Part shown: one piece after another, positions 1-6,148 of the stretch
How positions within the stretch are numbered: position 1 is the first letter of the stretch
Layout: each line of letters starts with the position of its first letter
NCBI GenBank assembly: GCA_025350385.1
Contig: JANXXZ010000454.1
Coordinates: 1-6,494 of the forward strand
Source: Bacteroidales bacterium
GTDB taxonomy: Bacteria; Bacteroidota; Bacteroidia; Bacteroidales; UBA4417
Direction of reading: 5' to 3'
Length of the DNA stretch: 6,494 nucleotides
Program-made: the position numbers and the translations under genes
The notes under the pieces: model-generated
The model's database searches: none
Told to the model about the DNA's origin: nothing
Seen by the model: the letters and a program-made list of their open reading frames with translations, nothing else

Positions 1-135
1 AAAACAGGATAAGCACCAACCGATGTCACAAATCCCGATTAGATGTTATTGGGAGGAAGTACGAGCATGAAAATTTACTCTCTTAACCTGTTAGTTAAAA
101 TACTCATTTTAAACGCTTAACAAAAATATATACAC
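1..135. other. 5' edge; possible tail of an upstream gene and leader of the first VOC gene
   Basis: No complete gene is identifiable here. Two plus-strand frames are open from the window edge and could be the tail of a truncated upstream gene: one ends at TGA 68-70 (last residues CYWEEVRA), the other at TAA 84-86 (last residues YEHENLLS). Neither can be assigned to a family. A purine-rich GGGAGGAAG at 51-59 precedes an ATG at 67 that opens a 17-codon hydrophobic peptide ending at 120; it is too short to trust. The stretch 83-98 has TTAAC/GTTAA arms and shares 11 bp, inverted, with the repeat at 4636-4652. Confidence 0.3.
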
Positions 136-540
136 ATGAAAGAAATGAATCCTTTAGTGCATTTTGAAATGCCGGCGGAAGACAGAAAACGAATGTCCGT
201 TTTTTATACCAAAGTGTTCGGCTGGAAAACCCAAATGCTGGGCGATGATATGGGCTCTTATGTCCTTGTAACCACCTCCGATGTTGACGAAAACGGCAGA
301 CCAAAGGATGCCGGAATGATCAACGGCGGTTTTTATCCGAAAACTGAAGATTCAGCGCCTTATCCATCGTTGGTCATAGCCGTTGATGATATTAAGGAAT
401 CCATCCGGAATATAGCCGCTGCAGGAGGCAAAGTACTCGGTGAACCTGTTGAAATACCCGGCTTTGGTATGTATGTATCATTTATCGACACCGAGAACAA
501 CAGGGTAAGCCTGATGGAGCCTCTCATGAACCGGATGTAG
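136..540 (+). CDS. VOC family protein (glyoxalase/bleomycin resistance fold)
   Basis: A 134-residue cytoplasmic protein of the vicinal oxygen chelate superfamily, the usual size for a compact two-module member. Visible marks are the opening strand with VHFEMP and His9, the helix FYTKVFGW (23-30), a central VIAVDDI strand with a following helix and AAGGKV turn, and the closing strands GFGMYVSFIDTENN and VSLMEP with Glu128. His9 and Glu128 sit where many VOC enzymes place metal ligands, so metal binding is plausible but inferred. Known relatives include glyoxalases, dioxygenases and antibiotic-binding proteins; the substrate here is unknown. The ATG at 136 has no clear Shine-Dalgarno sequence, which is common in Bacteroidota; Met4 (145) is an alternative start. 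It is 162 bp ahead of the next gene and may be transcribed separately. After the TAG stop the same frame stays open to 696. Confidence 0.9.
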   Translation: MKEMNPLVHFEMPAEDRKRMSVFYTKVFGWKTQMLGDDMGSYVLVTTSDVDENGRPKDAGMINGGFYPKTEDSAPYPSLVIAVDDIKESIRNIAAAGGKVLGEPVEIPGFGMYVSFIDTENNRVSLMEPLMNRM

Positions 541-702
541 ATAATTATTGATTTAACCGGAAATTCCGGTAAGGCTGTAAACACGGTTAAGTCTATGGCT
601 TTTCATTTGGAGGGAGAGGAATATGCGATAATAGGCGGCAGGCAGGGGCTCAAAAAGACGCCTCAAATTTATGATTGCACTATTAACACAACATAATCAA
701 CC
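541..702 (+). other. Intergenic region with short palindrome and open frame
   Basis: This 162 bp gap separates the first VOC gene from the four-gene cluster. It contains a near-perfect palindrome at 556-570 (ACCGGAA, one base, TTCCGGT); with a one-base centre and no following T-run it does not look like an intrinsic terminator. The frame of the upstream gene stays open for 51 codons after its TAG, ending at TAA 694-696, with an internal ATG at 595 that would give a 33-residue peptide of no recognised family. TATGATTG at 670-677 matches the Bacteroidota -7 consensus TAnnTTTG at all but one position, but no TTTG lies at the expected -33 distance, so a promoter here is only possible. Confidence 0.3.
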
Positions 703-1077
703 ATGAATCAACCCAATGGCATTGATGCTTATATCGCGGGATTTCCGGATAGTATCCGTGAAATCCTTGAATTGCTTCGTAAAACCATCCGGAGTGCCGC
801 TCCGGGTGCCGAAGAGGTAATAAGTTATAAAATGCCTGCGTTCAAACTTAATGGAATGTTGGTGTGGTATGCAGCTTACGAAAAACATATCGGGCTTTAT
901 CCGACGGCTTCGCCGATTCAGTATTTCAATAACGAATTAACAGCATATAAAAAGTCGAAAGGTGCGATCCAGTTTCCTTTGGACAAGCCACTTCCCCTTG
1001 AACTGATTACCCGGATTGTAAAATTTAAAATCAATGAAAATCAACTGAAATCAGAAAGCAAAATAAAAAAGAAATGA
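703..1077 (+). CDS. DUF1801 / YdhG-like family protein (often labelled iron chaperone)
   Basis: A 124-residue soluble protein of the DUF1801 family (YdhG/YjdI-like; frataxin-like fold in solved relatives). The diagnostic segments are all present in order: an N-terminal helix (DAYIAGFPDSIREIL), APGAEEVISYKMPAF (33-47), KHIGLYP (61-67), and KGAIQFPLDKPLP (86-98), followed by a C-terminal helix and a lysine-rich tail (KIKKK). Some members are called iron chaperones by analogy with Bacillus proteins, but a function has not been settled for the family, and nothing here shows metal ligands clearly. Its TGA overlaps the ATG of the next gene (ATGA at 1074-1077), so the two are almost certainly co-transcribed and translationally coupled. 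The ATG at 703 starts right at the family's N-terminus. Confidence 0.9.
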   Translation: MNQPNGIDAYIAGFPDSIREILELLRKTIRSAAPGAEEVISYKMPAFKLNGMLVWYAAYEKHIGLYPTASPIQYFNNELTAYKKSKGAIQFPLDKPLPLELITRIVKFKINENQLKSESKIKKK

Positions 1078-1496
1078 ATAATCAAATTTACCCCTGCCTT
1101 TGGTTTAACGGGCAAGCCATGGCAGCAGCAGAATTTTACTGCTCTGTTTTTAAAAATTCGAAGATCATTGTTGATTCTCCTATGGTTGTGACCTTTGAAC
1201 TGAACGGGAAAAAGTTCATGGGCTTAAATGGCGGACCACAGTTTAAGTTCGACGAATCAATTTCGTTTGTCGTGGACTGTGAAACCCAGGAAGAAATTGA
1301 TTACTACTGGGACAAACTCACTGAAGATGGGGAGGAAAGCATGTGTGGCTGGCTGAAAGACAAATTTGGCGTATCCTGGCAAATCGTTCCGGCAGTGATA
1401 GTTGAATTAATGAGCGAGCCGGGAAAAGCCGAACGGGTTACAAAAGCGTTCATGAATATGAGAAAGCTGGATATTGAAACATTGAAAAACGCTTAA
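1074..1496 (+). CDS. PhnB-like VOC family protein
   Basis: A 140-residue protein of the PhnB-like branch of the VOC superfamily (the domain once labelled 3-demethylubiquinone-9 3-methyltransferase, a name that should not be read as function). Evidence includes the opening IYPCLWFNGQAMAAAEFY (5-22), GLNGGP (50-55), SISFVVDCETQEEIDYYWDKL (62-82 region), the glycine turn TEDGEES, and the highly conserved CGWLKDKFGVSWQIVP (91-106). The tail holds a helix typical of these proteins that carries MNMRKLDI. Substrate unknown. The start codon overlaps the stop of the DUF1801 gene, and 45 bp separate it from the reductase-like gene downstream. DUF1801 and PhnB-like genes are familiar neighbours in soil Bacteroidota, which supports a joint role, but that is general knowledge rather than something this sequence proves. 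Confidence 0.92.
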   Translation: MNNQIYPCLWFNGQAMAAAEFYCSVFKNSKIIVDSPMVVTFELNGKKFMGLNGGPQFKFDESISFVVDCETQEEIDYYWDKLTEDGEESMCGWLKDKFGVSWQIVPAVIVELMSEPGKAERVTKAFMNMRKLDIETLKNA

Positions 1497-1541
1497 GACA
1501 ATTAAGATAGACTTGTACCGGAAATATATCCTATCTGGGAG

Positions 1542-2120
1542 ATGAAAAAAGCAATTTCATTTATGCACCTGTCACTCGACGGTTATGTAGCTGATCCAAA
1601 CGGAGCAATAGACTGGATTACCGTTAGTGATGAAATGTTTGAATATGCCGGCAGGCAGACCCGTGAATCAGATCTGGCAGTTTATGGCCGGGTTACCTAT
1701 GAATTGATGGAAGCATACTGGCCGACTGCCGCAGATCAGCCGAATCCCAGTAAACATGATATTGAGCATTCGGCCTGGTACAACAGTGTTGAAAAATTGA
1801 TTGTATCAAAATCGATGAAAGGTGCTGATATAAAGAATACTGCAATTATCAGCGATAACCTGGCCACCGAATTCAGGAAACTGAAAAGTGGGACCGGTAA
1901 AAACATCGTCCTGTTTGGCAGCCCGGGTTTGACGCGCGAACTGATGGATGAAAATTTGATCGATGAGTATTGGTTATTCATCAATCCGATCCTCCTGGGA
2001 AAGGGCATTCCTTTTTTCAAAAAACTGAAGCGGGGTTTCAGGCTTAAACTCCTGAGCAGTGAAGCATTTCCATCAGGAGTTGTTTGTCTTCATTACGAAA
2101 CAGAAACGGACAATGAATAA
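1542..2120 (+). CDS. Dihydrofolate reductase family protein (RibD C-terminal domain)
   Basis: A 192-residue protein with the RibD-C/DHFR-like fold, of the YwjB/YyaP type. Marks in order: FMHLSLDGYVADPNGAIDW (7-25), the first nucleotide-side strand and substrate loop; LAVYGRVTYELMEAYW (45-60); VEKLIVSKSM (83-92); and GKNIVLFGSPGLTRELM with NLIDEYWLFINPILLGKG (119-155), the NADPH-side glycine-rich stretch and the final conserved strands. Family members are thought to be NAD(P)H-dependent reductases of unknown substrate; true folate reductase activity is not implied. The ATG at 1542 directly follows GGGAG (1537-1541), too close to act as a normal ribosome binding site. A 6 bp inverted repeat (AGATAG 1505-1510, CTATCT 1531-1536) lies in the 45 bp leader. 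It is likely part of the operon with its neighbours. Confidence 0.92.
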   Translation: MKKAISFMHLSLDGYVADPNGAIDWITVSDEMFEYAGRQTRESDLAVYGRVTYELMEAYWPTAADQPNPSKHDIEHSAWYNSVEKLIVSKSMKGADIKNTAIISDNLATEFRKLKSGTGKNIVLFGSPGLTRELMDENLIDEYWLFINPILLGKGIPFFKKLKRGFRLKLLSSEAFPSGVVCLHYETETDNE

Positions 2121-2143
2121 ATAAACCTGTAAATAATCCAATC

Positions 2144-2629
2144 ATGATAGCGAAAGTACAGGCAATTCCGAAAGGATATGCTACGCTTACTTCATACATA
2201 AATGTAGTAGGTGCTGAAGAAGCGATAGCGTTTTATAAGAAAGCATTTGGTGCAAAAGAAACCGAACGGATCACCATGCCTGACGGAAGCATCGGACATG
2301 CAGTAATTGAAATTGGTGATTCAAAACTAATGCTTGCCGAAGAGAATGCACTGTGGGGCAATCTTAGCCCCAAAACACTCGGAGGATCTCCCGTCTGCAT
2401 CTGTTTATATGTTGAAGATGTTGATGCTGTTTTTGCCCGGGCACTCATGGCAGGAGCCACCATTTCCGGGAATATGGATGTGAAAGACCAGTTTTATGGC
2501 GACCGGGCAGGAAGCCTCACAGATCCTTTCGGACACCAATGGTCAATAATGACACATATTGAAGATGTCAGCCAGGAGGAAATGCAAAAACGATCGGATG
2601 CATTATTTTCAGCTACAAAGAAATCATAG
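2144..2629 (+). CDS. VOC family protein (PhnB/glyoxalase-like)
   Basis: A 161-residue VOC protein of the large PhnB-like glyoxalase group. It shows the family signature almost completely: IPKGYATLTSYINV (8-21), AIAFYKKAFGA (27-37), RITMPDGSIGHAVIEIGDS (42-60), LMLAEE, LGGSPVCICLYVEDVDAVF, AGATI, then DQFYGDRAGSLTDPFGHQWSI (115-135) and the closing THIEDVSQEEMQKR helix. His52 and His131 are candidate metal or substrate contacts by family position; this is inference. Members are cytoplasmic and mostly uncharacterised; some are annotated as bleomycin resistance proteins without proof. It is 23 bp after the reductase-like gene and is the last gene of the plus-strand cluster, facing the convergent beta-helix gene. 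This is the third VOC protein in 2.5 kb, and its motifs differ enough from the other two that recent duplication is unlikely. Confidence 0.94.
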   Translation: MIAKVQAIPKGYATLTSYINVVGAEEAIAFYKKAFGAKETERITMPDGSIGHAVIEIGDSKLMLAEENALWGNLSPKTLGGSPVCICLYVEDVDAVFARALMAGATISGNMDVKDQFYGDRAGSLTDPFGHQWSIMTHIEDVSQEEMQKRSDALFSATKKS

Positions 2630-2714
2630 GTAATTATTAAGAATCAACTTCATCCGGATCAGTGTGAAACGAGATAATCCACTGGGAAATCTGAACACTC
2701 CTGATAAGGAGGAG
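2630..2714. terminator. Convergent intergenic spacer with small hairpins (weak terminator candidates)
   Basis: This spacer separates the end of the plus-strand VOC gene from the true end of the minus-strand beta-helix frame. CTCCT (2698-2702) and AGGAG (2707-2711) can form a 5 bp stem with a GATA loop just beyond the minus-strand TAG. CAGTG (2660-2664) and CACTG (2680-2684) form another pair with a long loop, and ATCCGGAT (2652-2659) is a palindrome. None is followed by a convincing T-run on either strand, so intrinsic termination is only a possibility suggested by the tail-to-tail layout. Confidence 0.2.
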
Positions 2715-2810
2715 CTACAATATACTTAGTTTTTTAACCACCATTTCTGATCCGGACAGTATTTTCACAAAATACAGGCCTGAAGGAAGTAAACCCACAT
2801 CCGTTTTGTA
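2715..2810 (-). pseudogene. Severed C-terminal end of the T9SS sorting domain
   Basis: Directly after the TAA at 2811-2813, and in the same frame as the beta-helix gene, 31 codons run to a TAG at 2715-2717. They begin YKTDVGLLPSGLYFVKI and end MVVKKLSIL, which is the standard finish of a type A T9SS C-terminal domain (LPxGxYF(V/I)K followed by a basic KKL strand). The match continues the domain begun at residue 470 with no gap, so the intact gene would span 2715-4343 and encode about 542 residues. A single base substitution would explain the stop, since no frame change is needed. There is no start codon that would make this a gene of its own. Confidence 0.88.
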
Positions 2811-4343
2811 TTAACAGCCTGAAAAAGCACCTGAATGAACCTGGATTCCCGAAGAGTTATAAATCAGGACCTTTGCTTTGCCCGGGTTCTGCATAATTAT
2901 TTCCACTTTATCGGTAGCCGGGTTGGAAAATAGTATAGCTTGTAAATTTCTTGGCATCCCAGGAAAACCAATACAGTGCTGGTATTCATATGCGCCAATG
3001 TCAACAATTCCAAATGAAATCCGGGGAAAACCTGCCAGGTCGGTTGCCGGAAGGAATAAACCTGTTGTATCAACTGTCCCGGCATCAACACAAGGCGATT
3101 CGAAGCTTAAGCTGTATGGATCCTTCCCGATGCCCGAAAACAAGGGATCAGCATCGATATTATCTGTGTAATCTCCTGGATAACAAGATGTATCGGCTAG
3201 GTAAAAAGCCTCTTTGCCACCTTGTATATCACAATTGATAAATGAAGGATGTGAAGAACTGTCCCTGATGGCTACTTCGTGACCACCTGCTGTTGCCGTA
3301 TCACCATACAGGATGGTGTTATAAAATTGCGGACTTGAATTCTCGCAAACAATACCACCCCCATATCGATCGGGAGAGTTGCCGGCAACATTTTGCACAA
3401 TTGTGGAATTTATAACAGGAATACTGGAATTATAGAAATAAATTCCTCCTCCAATATCAGCACTATTGATATAAATAAGGTTGCCGGTAAAAACACCCTG
3501 GGACTTATCAAAACAAATTCCACCTCCATAGAAAGTAGCTGTATTTGAAAAAATCCGGTTGTTCTCAATCAGTATATTAGCTGAACTTAGGGTATATAAG
3601 CCGCCACCCGATCCAGCCTGATCATTATAATTGTTACTTATCGTATTGTTTTTCAACACTAGATTTTCGGACCACATAATACAAACCCCATTTCCTTTCG
3701 CACAACCATAACCGGAAGTAGTACTGTTATGATCGACCAGGTTACCCTCAATTAATACATTATTGCAGGAATCAATATATAGTCCGGCTCCATAAAAGGC
3801 TTCTCCGTTATGTTGTATAAGGTTGTTTTTAATAAGAGCTCCCGATTGAATGATGCATATTCCACCACCTGACAAGTACCACATGCCAAACTCATTATTA
3901 AGGATGTGATTATTTTCAATGGATGGCGAGCTATTATTAATATATATGCCCAGCCCGATCCGCAAATTGGAATAGGAAAACTGGTCATGGTATGCATGGG
4001 TAATAGTGAAACCGACCAGGCGGGCAGAGCGTGTTTCACCTGATATAAATTTTACCAGCCTTGAATTTATATGGTTACCATCAATAACTGTCTGCGAAAC
4101 GTCGACGGTATCCTGTGTGAAAAGGAAGCGGCTGGCAACTACTATATCCTTACCATTAAAATTGATGGTATCAAAATAAACACCTGGCAAAACAAGCACA
4201 GTATCCCCGTTATTGGCAGCGTTAATGCCATCCTGAATATGCTGTAAGCCTCCGGCAGCATTGATATCAACAGTGATAACCGTTGCGTTTGAATTCAAGT
4301 AAATTCCGGTAAAGAGGACAATAAAAGCCAAAATTTTCTTCAT
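2811..4343 (-). CDS. Secreted right-handed beta-helix protein, T9SS cargo, cut short by an in-frame TAA
   Basis: The open frame gives 510 residues. Residues 1-20 form a signal peptide (MKKILAFIVLF core, cleavage likely after SNA). Residues from about 25 match the start of pectin-lyase-like folds (IQDGINAANNGDTVLVLPGVY). Roughly residues 60-370 are parallel beta-helix coils, with recurring Asn-ladders such as IENN and glycine turns GGGI, GGGLY, GAGLY about every 25-31 residues. Residues 417-455 (PCVDAG through GIVDIGAYEYQ) match the choice-of-anchor-Q-like end seen on such proteins. From about 470 (ILFSNPATDKV) a type A T9SS sorting domain begins, but it is broken off after SGC by TAA 2811-2813; the missing end lies in frame in 2715-2810. 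The helix could bind or cleave polysaccharide, but no catalytic residues are assignable. Without the full sorting domain, export and cell-surface anchoring should fail unless the stop is read through. It is divergent from the glycosyltransferase. Confidence 0.9.
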   Translation of the reverse strand: MKKILAFIVLFTGIYLNSNATVITVDINAAGGLQHIQDGINAANNGDTVLVLPGVYFDTINFNGKDIVVASRFLFTQDTVDVSQTVIDGNHINSRLVKFISGETRSARLVGFTITHAYHDQFSYSNLRIGLGIYINNSSPSIENNHILNNEFGMWYLSGGGICIIQSGALIKNNLIQHNGEAFYGAGLYIDSCNNVLIEGNLVDHNSTTSGYGCAKGNGVCIMWSENLVLKNNTISNNYNDQAGSGGGLYTLSSANILIENNRIFSNTATFYGGGICFDKSQGVFTGNLIYINSADIGGGIYFYNSSIPVINSTIVQNVAGNSPDRYGGGIVCENSSPQFYNTILYGDTATAGGHEVAIRDSSSHPSFINCDIQGGKEAFYLADTSCYPGDYTDNIDADPLFSGIGKDPYSLSFESPCVDAGTVDTTGLFLPATDLAGFPRISFGIVDIGAYEYQHCIGFPGMPRNLQAILFSNPATDKVEIIMQNPGKAKVLIYNSSGIQVHSGAFSGC

Positions 4344-4702
4344 AAAAATATGGATAAATATATAGATAGAAAAGGTAAAAATAATGAAATTATTGTCTTA
4401 TGCAATAAAGCTGTACATGAATGAACTTAACTTTAACAGAATTGATGAAGAGTGCATGCGTAATGAAAATTCCGGAAAGATAAAGTAATTGAAGTACTTT
4501 TTTATAGGTTGCATTTCTTGTAGATGAGACATGATTGTTTTAAAACCTCAAGCAGAACGCATGGTAAATAATCAAGGGGTTATGGACAAAAATCACACAA
4601 ATTTCTAATACTGATTATCAGAATATAAATTCTTTGTTAACTAACAGTTAACTAGTTCAAAGTCATCTATATGATAACGATATTTGTGGCAAATTCAGCA
4701 AA
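4344..4702. other. Divergent intergenic region
   Basis: This AT-rich 359 bp region must carry the promoters of both the beta-helix gene (leftward) and the glycosyltransferase (rightward). I find no perfect Bacteroidota promoter (TTTG, about 19 bp, TAnnTTTG) on either strand; GATATTTG at 4679-4686 is one mismatch from the -7 consensus and would give a short leader to the ATG at 4703, but lacks its -33 partner. Other content: a 6 bp inverted repeat at 4380-4394 (AATAAT, GAA, ATTATT), a 34-codon ORF on the plus strand at 4384-4488, a 26-codon ORF at 4531-4611, and the GTTAACT repeat at 4636-4654. Neither small ORF has a ribosome binding site or recognised family, so neither is called as a gene. 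Confidence 0.5.
4636..4657. promoter_or_regulatory. GTTAACT inverted/direct repeat, candidate operator
   Basis: GTTAACT (4636-4642) and AGTTAAC (4646-4652) form a perfect 7 bp inverted repeat with a 3 bp centre. The same bases also make a direct repeat, GTTAACTA at 4636-4643 and 4647-4654, spaced 11 bp, close to one helical turn. An overlapping palindrome AACTAGTT ends at 4657. The block lies about 50 bp before the glycosyltransferase ATG, a fitting place for a dimeric regulator. The core TTAACTAACAG recurs in inverted orientation at 88-98, ahead of the first VOC gene. The regulator is unknown and not encoded in the window. Confidence 0.4.
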
Positions 4703-5212
4703 ATGAAAATCACAACAGGCCAGTTCAGCGATTCCTATTTTCCGATTATGGACGGGGTAGGAATGACAGCACATAATTATGCATACTGGCTCAACGAAAA
4801 ATATGGGAATAGTTGCATTATCGCTCCGAAGGTAAAAGAATATAAAGACATAGTATCCTACCCGGTTTATCGGTTCAAATCAGTACTCGTCCCCGGAATG
4901 AATCCATACCGCATAGGGCTTCCACTTATTGATGTCAGGTTTAAAAAAGAAATCAGGAATATCGGGTTCGACCTCGTTCACGCGCATTGTCCCTTCATCA
5001 GCGGGAATGTGGCATCAAGCCTATCAAAAAGACTTGATATACCCCTTGTTGCAACTTTTCATACAAAGTACCGTGAAGATTTCAAAAAAGTGATCAACAA
5101 CGAGGTACTCATCGATTTTATGTTGAACATGACCCTCGATTTTTATAAATCGGCTGATTTTGTCTGGGTTCCAAATAAAACAACCGGACAAACACTGACA
5201 GATTATGGATAG
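4703..5212 (+). CDS. GT4 family glycosyltransferase, N-terminal (acceptor-side) half, ended by in-frame TAG
   Basis: Residues 1-169 of what should be a 393-residue cytoplasmic or membrane-associated glycosyltransferase of the GT-B fold, family GT4. They make the whole N-terminal Rossmann domain: SYFPIMDGVGMTAHNYA (12-27, the glycine loop after the first strand), DLVHAHCPF (90-98), VATFHTKYREDF (116-127, typical of the diacylglycerol glucosyltransferase-like branch), and VPNKTTGQTLTDYG (156-169) leading to the interdomain linker. The frame is then stopped by TAG 5210-5212 exactly where relatives continue to the VIPNG motif. GT4 enzymes of this branch transfer sugars from nucleotide donors to lipids or growing glycans; the acceptor here is not deducible. 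This half lacks the nucleotide-sugar site and could not act alone. The ATG at 4703 fits the family start; no Shine-Dalgarno is seen. Confidence 0.88.
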   Translation: MKITTGQFSDSYFPIMDGVGMTAHNYAYWLNEKYGNSCIIAPKVKEYKDIVSYPVYRFKSVLVPGMNPYRIGLPLIDVRFKKEIRNIGFDLVHAHCPFISGNVASSLSKRLDIPLVATFHTKYREDFKKVINNEVLIDFMLNMTLDFYKSADFVWVPNKTTGQTLTDYG

Positions 5213-5227
5213 AAAGGATCTTTTGAG

Positions 5228-5884
5228 GTGATACCGAATGGCTGCGATATGGAAGTTCCAAGGAAGTCAAGATTGATGAGTTACCGGAAAAAAGGAAGGG
5301 ATATGATTAAAACCGGAGCCGATGAATTTGTAATGCTCTTTGTCGGGCAGCAACGCTGGGAAAAGAATATCAGGCTCATAATCGATGCTATGAAACAACT
5401 TAAGCAAGCCGGGGAATTATTCAAAATGATATTTGTCGGTGAAGGTTATGCAGCCGATGAGTTGAAGGAACTAGTAAAAAAGTATAAACTCCAGGAATAC
5501 GTTAAATTCCTGGGTGTGATAACGGATCGCAAACTGTTGGAGCGGGTATATGCAGCGGCTGATCTGTTTATTTTTCCTTCCATTTATGACAACTCTCCTT
5601 TGGTAATACAGGAAGCAGCTGCATTTGGTATCCCATCAGTCCTAGTGAAAAACAGTTCTTCTGCTGAAAAAATTATTGATAATAGGAATGGGTTCCTCAT
5701 TGAGAATGAATCGGAAGACTTATCCAAAATGATTACCAACCTGATGAGCCACAGGGATACTATTAAGAATGCCGGCAAGGAAGCCCTGAAAACGATCTAT
5801 CAGCCATGGGAATCGATTGTTAACGAAGTTAACCTGCGGTATAAGGAAATTATTAAGGACCACAGGTCTGCCCTTCATAAATAA
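5228..5884 (+). CDS. GT4 family glycosyltransferase, C-terminal (donor-binding) half
   Basis: This frame is continuous with 4703-5212 apart from the TAG; the codons at 5213-5227 (KGSFE) join the halves without gap. It carries the GT4 donor domain (Glycos_transf_1): VIPNGCD (176-182 in full-length numbering), FVGQQRWEKN (213-222, the phosphate-binding strand and Lys), IFVGEGYAADELKEL, VKFLGVI, AAADLFIFPS, and DNSPLVIQEAAAFGIPSV (296 onwards). The usual E-x7-E pair is D296-x7-E304, as in other DNSPLVIQEA members. GTG 5228 is merely the first start-like codon, inside a core motif, and Met at 5249 would lose that motif, so an independent natural start is unlikely. Combined length (about 393) is normal for the family. 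Either the gene is a recent pseudogene or the stop is read through or is an error. Confidence 0.85.
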   Translation: MIPNGCDMEVPRKSRLMSYRKKGRDMIKTGADEFVMLFVGQQRWEKNIRLIIDAMKQLKQAGELFKMIFVGEGYAADELKELVKKYKLQEYVKFLGVITDRKLLERVYAAADLFIFPSIYDNSPLVIQEAAAFGIPSVLVKNSSSAEKIIDNRNGFLIENESEDLSKMITNLMSHRDTIKNAGKEALKTIYQPWESIVNEVNLRYKEIIKDHRSALHK

Positions 5885-6148
5885 TAACAGTAAGGGAAAT
5901 TCTAGTTTATAACAGTAATATTAACAACATGTTATGTTTTCAATATATTGATTTTAAGTAATCATTACATTTTCTTTCGCCTGAAAAATACTGAGTGTTT
6001 AAACCGAAATTTGCAGTATAAACTGAAAAAAGAATGGAATCAACCCAACGAACTTTGCCGGAAAAATACAAAGAGTCATCGGCTAATCTGAGGTTACACC
6101 GAAACCCGGCAATTGAAATAGTCCCTCCTTCCAGGCTCAGCAGAAGCA

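Noticed and set aside
556..570. ACCGGAA/TTCCGGT palindrome as a terminator for the first VOC gene
   Set aside because: The one-base centre prevents a stable full hairpin and no T-run follows.
2878..3238. Plus-strand frames of 97 and 95 codons opposite the beta-helix gene
   Set aside because: They are antisense shadows of a gene with clear domain structure and show no protein features of their own.
3340..3880. Regularly spaced C-rich runs that look like a DNA repeat array
   Set aside because: They encode the glycine turns (GGGI, GGGLY, GAGLY) of the beta-helix coils on the minus strand; spacing is irregular at the DNA level and there are no identical repeats, so it is not a CRISPR array or a tandem repeat.
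4384..4488. 34-codon ORF (starts MKLLSYAIKLYMNEL) with a faint look of a transposase helix-turn-helix start
   Set aside because: The similarity is limited to a few residues, no continuation is seen in any frame, and no terminal inverted repeats or target duplications are visible.
4646..4657. Similarity of AGTTAACTAGTT to the enterobacterial trp operator
   Set aside because: The match is partial, TrpR is not expected in Bacteroidota, and the adjacent gene has no link to tryptophan; likely coincidence of a palindromic AT-rich site.
136..5884. Global reassignment of TAA or TAG as sense codons
   Set aside because: Intact genes in the same window end at TAG (538-540, 2627-2629), TAA (1494-1496, 2118-2120) and TGA (1075-1077) at the expected family lengths, so both TAA and TAG still terminate here.
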